Positions 17,590 to 28,517 of a stretch of 64,000 nucleotides of DNA are shown piece after piece. The DNA comes from Lunularia cruciata (Eukaryota; Streptophyta; Marchantiopsida; Lunulariales; Lunulariaceae), in the NCBI GenBank assembly GCA_948567375.1, contig OX419761.1, positions 48,336,243-48,400,242 on the forward strand, given 5' to 3'. Position 1 is the first letter of the stretch, and the number at the start of each line of letters is the position of its first letter. Both the position numbers and the translations under genes were made by a program. A model generated the notes under the pieces. The model did not search any database and was not told the DNA's origin. It saw nothing but the letters and a program-made list of their open reading frames with translations.

Positions 17590-18000
17590 TCAATAGGACA
17601 ACATCAAGTGTGAATCATGCTCTCTCAAAGGCCGGTCTAGTTGGCAACTCTTCCAGTCTACCCGCTACTATATGCCATAAACCACTGGTCATTGAATGGA
17701 TCCCATGCTCCTCAACCACGTCAGTTCCACTATCAAACACCTCTACTCTAGTAGTAGTAACAACATCATCCATACCCTCATAGAGTGTGGCAGCCAACCA
17801 AAACACTAGGGTTGGGTCAACTACCAATGTAAACATGTCATTGGTAAAAAAAAAAGGGCATTGCATAATCAGCTGAGCTACCCCCAACTTCATGCTAGAC
17901 TCAATTTGTGTAGTAACAGGTGGCTGACTAGCAAGTAGTCTATCATGTACTCCATCACCACCTACCACACCTGCACTGGGACGTCTAGGAGCCATGGATG
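17590..18000 (-). pseudogene. Unassigned gag-pol segment between knuckles and protease
   Basis: A frame of about 126 codons (17995-17615) holds FTNDMFTLVVDPTLVFWL and GMDDVVTTTRVEVFDSGTDV. I do not recognise it. Its position between the gag zinc knuckles and the protease suggests a spacer or an early protease segment. Confidence 0.4.
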
Positions 18001-18049
18001 TTGTATGTATGTCTCAAATAGCATGAAAGATTGTGGGAAGTCTGACCTA

Positions 18050-19250
18050 TCTCCCAACCTCTCCTCTTTGTGTGTCCAACTCCATTGATGCTTCTCTAGG
18101 CTTTGGAGCACGTATTGCACTCCTAATCATTGTTGTAGATGCATCCACTTGTGCTGCTCCATACATGAAGTCCAAAGCATCTCTATCACCGCCATATGAG
18201 GTGGAAGCGTCAGCACCCGAATCTGATCTTCTCTGAGCAATGGCCATACTAGCCAATCTCTGCTCCAATTGCTCAATCCGAGTAACCATAGTTGTATCAA
18301 AAGTAAGGGCAGGTGTAGATCCTCTACCACCACCTCTACCACCTTGTCCTCCATGAATTGGAGCTCTTCTACTGCTTGCCATAGTAGCCCTACCACTCCG
18401 TAACTCCAGGTGTAGGTCAAAGCATTGGTCACTAGTGTGACCAAATCTATGGCAATGCTCACATTGCATTTGTATTTGCTATGATGTACTACAAGTATGA
18501 GGTCCGCTGCCCTAAGGGCACTCTCTGCTATGATGAGGTTCACCACAAGTCCAACAAGCAACACCACTACTCATTGGCTGCTGCTAACCTGAAAATGAAG
18601 GTAAGGGTCTAACTACAGTAGGTCTTCCACTCGTTCCATAGGACCTAGGCTATCCACCCTGTCCTCAAAAACCAACTAGATGTGGTGCATTCACTTCACT
18701 CTAGAAGAAGTCACAACCGTGGATGAGGTCTTTCTACCAAATCCAAATGTCACCACTCTCTCTTCCACCATGTTGACCTCAATATGCTCAGCCAAACCAA
18801 AGACCACTGCCAAAGTGAGCGAAGTAGCCTATAACAACATAGCATCATGAAATGTATGTTGAAACTCCTTGTCCAATATCCCATAGCAAAATTGGATTGC
18901 TTGGGTCTCAATAACTCCCTTAGTGAAACTGATCAGCTGCCTCATGTGAGTGTATGCCTCGCATAGGCTCTCTCCAGCCTTCTGCTGGAACTCTTGTAAG
19001 CTCTTCAGCTTGTCAATCCGCACTCTTTGGTAGTTTTGCCTCAAACATTGGAAGAACTCCACCATGGGGTTAAACCCCGGTACCACACCACCTCAACGGT
19101 ACCTTCACTCATGGTAGCACTATCTCCAGCTAGTGCACCTCCACTAGCTCCACCAACACTACTCAAGCTAGAACTCGTGGGTACAACCGATCAACTCTTG
19201 GCAACCAAGCTTGAAGTGATGGAGACATAGTTTAGAGACCATTATTGTCT
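18050..19250 (-). pseudogene. Gag with two CCHC zinc knuckles
   Basis: A retrotransposon gag block lies at 19086-18829, with FFQCLRQNYQRVRIDKLKS, FQQKAGESLCEAYTHMRQL and FCYGILDKEFQHTFHDAML. Two zinc knuckles follow, 55 bp apart and in one frame: CWTCGEPHHSREC (18518-18556) and CEHCHRFGHTSDQC (18422-18463), both exact C-x2-C-x4-H-x4-C. Two stops separate them. A Gly/Arg-rich stretch (GGQGGRGGGRG) follows the second knuckle, typical of nucleic-acid-binding gag tails. Gag would form the particle that packages the element RNA. Confidence 0.82.
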
Positions 19251-20000
19251 CCATAACTCAATCTACTCCAAATGAGCTCCCCTACACTCATGGTAGTCGT
19301 CTATCGGCGGACCTTCCAAATGCTGAAACAACCCCTTCCATGCCATGAAGAGTGTAAACAAAGTCGGGTTCCACATTTGCTACAGATCACACCAACTATC
19401 AAACTCTTGGATGAAGTCAACCAAATCAATGGTACCCAATGTACTAGAGTACACCTAGGGCCTTTAGAGGCCCCATAAATCTCATCCATGTCCCAAAACA
19501 ACGGTGCGGACACACCAAGTGCACTCTCAACTAAATCAGCTCATGTGTCTAACTCCAACTCAGAGTCAATCTCCTCTCTCATTGGGACCTAAGATACAAG
19601 CTAATACCGAGCACCACTCCGAGTAAACCCACTATGTACTATAGGGCTAACTCTTTTGGAATCCCCAAAGAACTCCGTTGTGACAAAGTAATCGCAATTG
19701 CAACCACAAATCACAACCTATACCTTGTCATCATAACACGCACTCTCACGATCTGTAGGTCATCATTTCCTACCTCACCAAAGAGAAACAAAGGTAGTTT
19801 GACTAGTCATTACTCCAACCTCACTACCGAGAGCACACCAGAGCACCAACACTCAAAAGTTAGGGCAGCTCACACAAACGTGGTGCACAAACAGGAAGTA
19901 AAGAATGGAGAATCCAATCACAAGAAACCTAAACAAAAACCTTCTATCTCATATAGCAACATGGGATTGACTCTACCACCATTTAGCATTTGATACAAGA

Positions 20001-22641
20001 GAAGTTCGTATCTACGTCTTAAGCTACCAAAATCACCAAGAATGAGATCAAATTGTCTCTCTTACCCAAAGCTACAAGTGCATAGATAACATTGGGTCAA
20101 TCACTAGGACGACAAGTGAGGGTAGACCAATTGGCTAGGGCAGTAGTCTAGGAACAAGAGATCTAGGGCTTAAACCTTGTTGTGCACTATCTAGCAGAAT
20201 GGGTAGATTTTGCCAAACAATGACCAAGATTTACTCTAAACTAGCTAGCCTCACGCTAGCAAGTTGGCTTGTTGACCATTCATAGCCTCTCATAGCCCTA
20301 TGCCTTGAAGCCTCCAAATGCCAAAATTCAGCCAAATGATGCATTTCTTCTTGCCACTTCAAACCTCCTCCAAATGTGGCAGAACTCCTCCAAATCTGGC
20401 AAAAACTCCACCAACTCTTGCCAAAATCTGCAACTTCAAAACTCCTTCCAATCTAGCAAAAATCCTCCAAATTTGGCCAAAATCTGACAGAACTTCCAGA
20501 CAAAATCTGATCTAAAATCTGACATAAATCCTAAATTTGGTTGAATGCCAAATCCTCTACTAACTATCCACTCAAGCCAAATTGGATTAAACGGTTTTTC
20601 TAAATCACAAATTCACGAGAATAGGTTCCTAACTCCACTTTCAATTTTACTTTCTTAGCCCAACTCGTAACAAATTGATCATGTCTTCACTTCTTGAGTT
20701 CAAAATCATAATCATTGCTCAAAAATTACTTCTTCTTTGCTAAAAAATTGGCTAGCATTTCCACACACTGTCTGCTTACTGCCAAATCTACATCAAGCAA
20801 CGAGCTTTTGTACACCAAGGAAAACTAGAACTTAGATCGAGCTACCAACGATTGATTGCACTTGGAGATACCACCAACACTCGCAATTTCTGCACCCAAT
20901 TTCCCTCTTACTTCACTTTTCTGACGTAATCAGGTCGTTTACATCTCTCGAATCAACTCAACTCAAATCAGTACTTGATCTGTCACTCTATAAATTGCAA
21001 ACAATTTGATACTGATTACAATCAAACTACACCCACTCTAGCTAAAAGACTCCAAGTGACGTTAGCCGGCTTTTGTCCACCATAGCCAAGAACTCGAAGG
21101 CTCAACATCATAGAAGTGAGCTCTCTGGAGCTGCACTTCAAAAGTATACCCCTGGACTCGAGCTAGGTCTGAAACCTGGTCTGTACGAAACAGTTCCACT
21201 AACTACACTCTCAACGGTGAGAACGGTGCAAAGTGACGATGAACCTCATTGTGAAGTCAATACTCCAAACACAAAATCTGACCGTCGAAAAATAATCTAT
21301 GGAAAATTGTTGAAATACCTCTAACTACTATCGATGCAACTTCAATGTCCGAGCAATCTAGATGAGACACTACAAACAGCGTGACACAATGTGTGCTTAG
21401 ATATTGAAGATATAAATAAAAGAGAATTATATGAAAATGTTATTGCTTTTCAATTTATCAATTCTACATGTGGTTTAGCTTCTTAAAAGGTAAGTCTATC
21501 TCTTGATAGATGTCATTAAGGAACAATCTCACACTCTTCTCAAACATTGATTAGATTTGGTCATTAAGTTCTTCAAGAGGTGAGTTTTTTCCCTTGACAA
21601 CAATTTCTGAAGTAAACTATTAGAATGAATCTTCCTTAAAATCTTGTTATCCATACATCTATGATAACATTTTCTTGCAACCGCTACTTTTGGTTTTTAG
21701 ATAAGTCAAACAGCTCCGGTTTCAGATTCAGTGGATTTCTGGAAACAAAGGATATCACAAAAGTCGGTTTGAGATTTGGCAGCAAAGGTGTTCGAGGTGA
21801 TCATATCAAGCGCCGTGAGTTTGTGATTGATGAATGTCGGTTTGTTTTCAGACACACACATCTATTAGATCCACATATTTCATTGGGAAAAAGATCTTGA
21901 TGGAACTAATAGGTGAACATGCGCGACTCAGTCTTGGGCAGATAATGACAGACTAAATCCCAGACTAAAAATGACCTGACAGGACATTTTTGTGTGTAAT
22001 GCTCGCTCCTCACTACCAAAAACATACATAAGATTGGTTCTCTAATTATTTGTCTTGAAAAGAATAAGGATTCTAGGCTGAAACTTACCGTTCTGATCTT
22101 ATCCTGCTCAACCGTCCTGTTGTTTGGTTTGAATTAGTGACCCTCACTATATTCGTATGTCGGATACTCTTAGCTGCAGGCACTAACACAGAACTGAAGC
22201 ATACTATCATGTAGACGGTTCTTCGCCTTTTGCTCTCTTTTTTTCCTGTATTCTTTCAAATTTGCTCATGTCCCTATATCGTGTTACCGCTCAGAGATTT
22301 GCTTACGATATCCGAAGAAAATTATAGAAAGAAAAGTGAAGATGTAAGCAGTGAGCAACTATTCTGCTGTCGGTTCACGTTCTCGGCTAAGAACTGAGAC
22401 AAGAAGTCATGAAACCCAAGAAGTTAGGACGGAATTATTTGCTAGTAGCTGACACGATTTGCGATGACACATTGTAAAGGTTAGTCTACATGAACTGTAA
22501 ACTTGGAAGTGACAGTTCAGATTCTCAGTCTCCTTGTTGAGCAATTCTGTATATGGAAAAATGCATAGGCGCTTTAACAGTTTCAAGTACAGATAGTTGT
22601 ACGAGTCAAGACATCTACTAAATATACAATTTTTTCTATGT
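20001..22641. other. Region beyond the Gypsy 5' end; no gene seen
   Basis: About 20.0-21.4 kb has the element's composition and probably includes its 5' leader or LTR, but no matching LTR is found on the other side. From 21.4 kb the composition returns to ordinary intergenic or to 3' flank of the synthetase gene. Open frames here (for example 21661-21900) show no family features. Confidence 0.4.
20290..20540. repeat. Degenerate short tandem array (ctccaaatctggcaaaa type)
   Basis: Variants of 'cctccaaat-tggcaaaa' recur about every 20-30 bases, with phrases such as 'tccaaatctggcaaaaactc', 'caactcttgccaaaatctg' and 'cctccaaatttggccaaaat'. The array is A/C-rich on the + strand and lies in the presumed 5' leader or LTR of the Gypsy element. 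No protein reading is credible. Confidence 0.55.
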
Positions 22642-25600
22642 TTATGACAGACCCATGACCTTACCTGTTTCTGTGTTGATGTCTATATCATAATAAGCAG
22701 GACGTGTGGGTAAACCTGGCATGGTACTCATAGTCCCAATAATGGGGTAAATGAAACCTGCACCTACACTCGCCTTGATCTCGCGGATGGGGAGGATGAA
22801 ACCAGTTGGAGCGCCTTTGGCAGCCGGCATATGTGAAAATGAATACTGGGTCTTCGCAATACAAATGGGAAGTCCCGAGAATCCCTGCTTAGTAAGGATC
22901 TCAACTTGTTGCTCAGCCTGGTGATTACACACAGTAGATGAAACATGTTAGTAACCTTAGGAGTAGCTTTAGAAACGACCGGTACGCTAATCTGATTAAA
23001 AGAATGACATTTATTAAAATATCACGTGTTTGTTAGGATAAGTGGCATCCGAATAAATGAGTTGAAATAAGAGTAAACCCTACTACAACTTTCCAAGTCA
23101 AGCTAAATTTAAACAACTTTACAAAAGTTAGAGAAAGGATTGCAAGCTTGTTATAGTTGCTAAGCTTTACCTCCGGTGAAAGCTCTATTCCAGCAGCACC
23201 ATAGGATTTAGCAATAGCTTCGATTTTCTCCCTTACGCTGAGATCAAGTGGATACAGAAACTTTAAGTCTCCACTTTGCTCCTCACAAGCCTTCTTGACT
23301 GCAAATGCCAACTCCACCTGTGCAACGACGGCAGATGGTTCTCAATATATTAGCGCACATGACACTCGCGTGAGACTCTAGAGATCGACTTAGTAAAACA
23401 CGCGGAAGAACAGCCTAGAGCTTAGTTTTTGTGATTGAAAGCGACCCCGCTATAACAATAGGCAACTCATAGAACTAAACTCACCGCTCCCTTGCCTCCA
23501 TGAGAATGATGAGTGCAAGCAACGGCATCATAAGCCCCAGCCTCCAGAGCTGCTTCTCTCACGGCGGCAATCTCAGCTTCAGTGTCAGTGGCAAATACAT
23601 TAACGGCAACCACCACATTCACATTGTACGCTTTGGTGTTTTGGATGTGTTTGGTAAGGTTGGAACAACCAGCCTTAACGAGCTCTACATTCTCTGTCTT
23701 GTACGCGTGATCTAATGGTTTTCCAGGGGAGACATCAGGACCTCCACCGTGCATTTTCAGGGCCCTAATTGTCGCTACAATGACAGCACAGTGTGGCTTC
23801 AATCCACTGTATCTGCATTTTATGTTCATGAACTTCTCCAGGCCTATATCAGCTCCAAATCCAGCCTCTGTGACCACAAAGCCTCCTGGACCCACGGCCT
23901 TCAAAGCAATCTGATCGGCAACAATTGATGAGTTACCATGAGCGATGTTGGCGAAAGGTCCAGCATGAACAAAGACCGGTGTCCCTTCTAGTGTCTGCAT
24001 CAGAGTCGGGTTGATAGCATCCTTCATCAGGACTGTCAAGGCACCACCTATACCGAGGTCATCAGCCGTGATGGCATCACCAGCTTTACTGGTTCCAAGC
24101 ACCATGTTTCCTAATCTCTCCCGCATGTCAACCAACGAGGTGGTCAAGGCCAGGACAGCCATAATCTCACTAGCTACTGCTATGTCATATCCGGTCTCTC
24201 GAGTCATTCCCTTCTCTTCTGGACCTTGACCCACAGTAATCTTCCGCAAGAATCTGTCATTTACGTCTACAACTCTCTTCCACGTTATTTGCTCTTTATC
24301 AAAATCTAACCGAACGAAGGCCTTGGACTCCTCTGGTGTAAGTTCAGCTGGGTTGGTTTTCGTGATTCCGAGCTTGTTCAAGCGTTTCAACATAACGTTC
24401 GCGAACTTGCGGTTGCCTTCCTTATCAGCTGGGCAAAGTCTATTGAGTAAAGCCTTGTCCGACTGGGTGGACTCATGGAATATACGAGCGTCAATGGCAG
24501 CTGCAACAAGATTGTTGGAAGCTGTAATCGCATGGATATCTCCGGTCATGTGAAGATTGAACTCATCCATGGGAATCACTTGACTGTAACCTCCTCCGGC
24601 AGCTCCACCTTTGATACCAAATGTGGGGCCTTGGCTGGGCTGCCTGAGAGCAGTTACCACCTACACGAGTTCCACGGCCCATAACATCAAGGCCCGATCA
24701 GCAAACTATTCCGACAATGACTCCTAAATTAGCACCATTATCAGCAAGCACAAAGATTTGAAATGCTTGACGAGCTGAATAATTAATCTATTTTCCCGGG
24801 TGACACAGTAACATGGCACATGAACCTGAAGAAAATGAATACTCTCTCATCTAGCAAATTTTTCGTGATGATCAAGACCAAAACTACTAAGCAACTGCAG
24901 TCAGACTCCGAAAGCCATTGATAGTCTGTTCGGCCCAAATTCAAATTGCAGAGTCGCACGTCCTGTATCTGAGCCCTCTGTGCAGACAGACAAATAAGAT
25001 GAGACCCGATCGGCATGAATGCAAGTCCCTAGTTGATACTAAATAAGGAAGCGTCGACTTTCAGGACACGATCAGCTGAAGGGATTGCTGCTGTCAGAAA
25101 CCCAAGGTGTAACAACTGGGGGCACGGACAACCGCACGGACCTTCTTCCCCAAGAACGCGCCAATGGCTTGACATAGCCCAACAGTTGTTGTTGACTTCC
25201 CTTCCCCCAATGGCGTCGGTGTGATTCCTCCGACGACAACGTAGTAACCATCTTTGACATTTTTCAACCGGTCGCGAGCAGACAAGAGAACCTGCGCATA
25301 GCCAACAAAATCAGAAACTGTCCTGCCTCTTTCTCACATCCATTGTGAAAGCACAAATTGACAGCCACTACAGTAGACCAATATCACTGGACACTGCAGC
25401 TCACAATAGAATTTGTATCATCGAAGAGCAGAATGCAATAGACGAGCATAATCCAGCCATGAGTAGAATCAGCTGCGATGGACCAGTGTATGTAGCTCTG
25501 TTTAATCACTGCGTAACATGAAATGAGATTCACACAAGCGGCAACGTCATCTCGTTCTAATGCCACACTATTGCTTGCCAATCCATATAATTCCCTGAAC

Positions 25601-25800
25601 ACTGGAAAGATTATGCAAAGCGAAACGCAGCGGGCCCATCCTACCTTAGCCTTGTACGGGCCATAGAAGTGAATGTCTTTGGGGTTCAGACCAAGATCTT
25701 CCGCAATGACCCCGATCGGCAGAGGCTCAACAGAGTTGGCAATGTCGATGTCCGCAGGGGTCGGACTCACCAAATTCTCTAATCTCCTGGTCAACCCCAT
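22642..25800 (-). CDS. FTHFS: Formate-tetrahydrofolate ligase (10-formyl-THF synthetase)
   Basis: Catalyses formate + tetrahydrofolate + ATP to 10-formyltetrahydrofolate in one-carbon metabolism. Exons (- strand order): 25800-25645, 25291-25142, 24660-23485, 23317-23171, 22917-22642. They join in frame, all at codon boundaries, to 635 codons with the stop (634 aa), the usual length of the plant monofunctional enzyme. The ATP-binding loop TPLGEGKST is at residues 78-86. Other diagnostic blocks are [40 protein letters not shown] and the C-terminal [19 protein letters not shown]. No transit peptide is visible before [13 protein letters not shown], which fits a cytosolic enzyme. Introns are GT-AG. 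The gene looks intact. Its GC content and frequent CpG contrast with the flanking transposons. Confidence 0.95.
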
Positions 25801-25910
25801 GGTTTCTACGTATCTTACTGTTCTCCTCCTTCGGAACTAGCTCAAGCTTTTCCTCCCTTGCTGACACCCAATTTCCCAATCCTCCTGGACCTGCTCTTCT
25901 ACTCTCCTTC

Positions 25911-26153
25911 TCACTTCTTCCTCTTCTCCGCCATCACTGGATAGCCATCCACAACCACAACTGACTGTGCCGCAAACTCACCAGGCCATCTACCGGCCAC
26001 TGTCAAGAGCCTCTGAAGTTGCTGGTGCGACAGGGAAAAGTGGGTGGTTCCGCATAGCCGAAGATGGACTTCGTCTGGTAAGATCACCCGGGCACCGCCT
26101 TTCCAGCCGGTTTGAGCGTCCAAAAGAATGACTAGAACTAGACAGGCATCCAT
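25911..26153 (-). CDS. Possible 80-codon upstream ORF before FTHFS
   Basis: This ATG-started frame on the same strand ends 110 bp before the synthetase ATG. It reads MDACLVLVILLDAQTGWKGG at its start and has VILPDEVHLRLCGTTHF and LSHQQLQRLLTVAGRWPGE inside. It matches no family I recognise. If the FTHFS transcript starts upstream of 26153 this would be a long uORF. Otherwise it may be a chance frame in a GC-richer promoter. Confidence 0.25.
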   Translation of the reverse strand: MDACLVLVILLDAQTGWKGGARVILPDEVHLRLCGTTHFSLSHQQLQRLLTVAGRWPGEFAAQSVVVVDGYPVMAEKRKK

Positions 26154-28517
26154 GACTAAAAGTACTCCTCTGTCTACAACGGATGTAGCCTCAACAGAGA
26201 ACTCTAATGCTTCTGTTCATCCGCTCATAAACCAAACTTTGCAACATGCTTGAGATAAAAAGCTTTCCTTTCTCTACAGCAGTAGTGGGTAGAGACTACG
26301 ACTAAAACTGACAACTAGGCTGCGTGAACGTTCCAATCCTGGAACTGCATGGGCGTTCACGAAACTCACCCAAGATGAACTTCTCTCATCCATGAATCAG
26401 ATGTGGATACATCGAGTGTCCTCAGAGAAACCCAAGTGGACAGACTCGCTGACGGAGAAGGGTGGAATCTGGACTTTAGGATGCAGCAAGGAAAAGTGAC
26501 GATATTATCCAGTCATTTTTTATTTGCTGGTAGATAAGTGAGCGCTATCCTGTTGTGGGAAAGCGTAAACGCGTGAAATGTTCCAACATGGCACAATTTC
26601 TTCTTATCAGGCGGGACAAAAGATTCAGCCAGGAATATCCACACCAAGGCAGACATCTCTGTGACCTATCCTGAATCTATCGGTAGTGGGCTCTTCCAAG
26701 AGCGCGAGTTGTTTTTGTGGAAAGGACGAAACCCAGGCCAGTGGGAATACATCAGACACTTGAGGGGTCACGAAACTGGTGCAGTCATCATGATGAGATA
26801 AAGCTGCTATATGGGGTTGCAGTTGCCTAGGCTGAGAGACGACGGTGCAGGACGGAATCTTTAAATCAAAATTCACGAAGATTGGACAAACCTGCCTGAA
26901 ATTTGGGAGTCTATTCTTGGTACGTTTCCTTAGCTCCCTGGACCATTCCGTTCCGTTCTTGTAGGCAAGAGCTCCGTTAGCTTGGAATTAGTGCACTGGT
27001 TTCGTGCGGGAGTGTATCCACTTGTATGGGAGCCACATTAGAGGTCTACAGAATAGATACGTGAAATAAGTTGGATAGAAGAGTCAGAGTACCGAAAGTC
27101 CTCATTGTGGTAACGGACAACCCCTCGCAAACGTAACTCCGACCTCAGCTAAGGCCAATTGCCAGCAAGAGGTTCGGACAAGATAAAAGGGCGATAGACC
27201 CTACGGACAGCCACTTGAGAAACGCAAGTGTGGTCACGCTTCATGTCTCCACTAGTTAACGGAGTTGCATGGTGCAGAGTCTTTCACATCAGTCCTGCCC
27301 ATTCAGCAGTGAGAGAGAGGAAGGAACTGTGAAAGTGAAGGAACTTTATGCATTGTGGTATTTACTGATACTCATGTTACTCTTGAACGGAAAATTAGAG
27401 GAGCTTACTCAATGATCCGAGTATTCAGGTCGTGGGCACTGCCACATCCGTAACAATTTGATATGCTCGAGTTGCCTTTGCTCAGCATGGTGGCCATCCA
27501 GTCTGGGACCAAATACTTCATTGGAAATCCTGCGAACTAATCGCAGGGAAGATCGGTGAGACTTCATTTATCGCCAAGGCTGCTTCTTCCACTTGTAGGT
27601 CATTACAATGGTTTACGTCTAGGACCCACGACCTGACTTGCATGAAGTCCTACCCCGAGGCATTGCACCTGGTCTACAGTAGAGGTTCGAATTGGACCAG
27701 AAATAGGTCCAATCATAGCAGAAGGTTCTAAAAATTACAGACGGTCATGTGGCGAGAACAGAAGGTTTATACATACGCAGTTCCATAAATCTCAGGATTT
27801 GGCACTTGCGAAGCTTAAGTTACGTCGACAGTATCCGAGGAGTCATCTCCAGACCAAATCGAGAACATGCGGAATTGCTTGTTGCCGGTAAAGTAAAGAA
27901 TGTCAGAACTTCCATTTATGCAAGAATTAAAAAGGCGAGCACAGACAGTGATAGTCAAGTCAGTATATTTCCACGAGTAACTTCCCATTGATCGTTTCTT
28001 CACTGTACTGTACATCGATTGAGGAAAGTCCATAATGATAAGCGTATCTGCAACTTCAATGCCGTGCCTGCCAGGATAGCATCAATCATTAATGTAAAAT
28101 GATATTAGTTGTAGGTAGTACATGTGATCAGATTAGATCGGACACACTTCAGTCATAAACTTACTCCCTCGAATATCTAACTTTCTAATGGTCCACTGTT
28201 CGCTCTCCTGGAAAAAGAAACAGAATTTGATCCCCTTCAATTTGTCCCCTAGATCCTAGGCTCGTGCGAAGAAACAAGTTACCCTAACATGACGGTAGAC
28301 AAAACTTGGCAGAGTACTTCTAATGGACTATCAGCTCTAGAGATGTTTGTAAAATATTTGACCTTCAGTGGGCAGTGATATAAAGATGAGAACCTTGGCT
28401 TGTGCATACTTGCCCTGATCTTATGAAAGTGAGGTAGGTGCTGCCTCCACAGTAAGTAGAGATTTGAAAAGAATTTCATGAACTAACAAAGTTCACGATC
28501 AAAATGAAAGAATGTTG
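26154..28517. other. Intergenic, FTHFS upstream and COG6 downstream
   Basis: Probably holds the FTHFS promoter and COG6 3' UTR. The open frames at 26625-26876 and 27749-28033 are short, lack family features and overlap frames on the other strand. No RNA gene was seen. Confidence 0.4.

Larger units (their letters stand above)
12240..20000 (-). mobile_element. Ty3/Gypsy element with DNA methyltransferase and PHD finger
   Basis: Read on the - strand the order is gag (about 19250-18050), protease (17580-17160), C5 cytosine methyltransferase (16830-15840), reverse transcriptase (15260-14508), RNase H (14480-14150), integrase (13700-13080) and PHD finger (12600-12420). RT-RNase H-integrase order assigns it to Ty3/Gypsy. 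A purine-rich 'agctagggaggcaattg' (- strand, near 12250) is a candidate polypurine tract, and 'ttgtatcaaatgc' (- strand, about 19990) is a weak candidate primer site. No pair of LTRs could be matched, so the ends are approximate. Every domain carries stops, frameshifts or lost catalytic residues, so this copy cannot act on its own. It lies between SEC23 and the synthetase gene. Confidence 0.88.
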
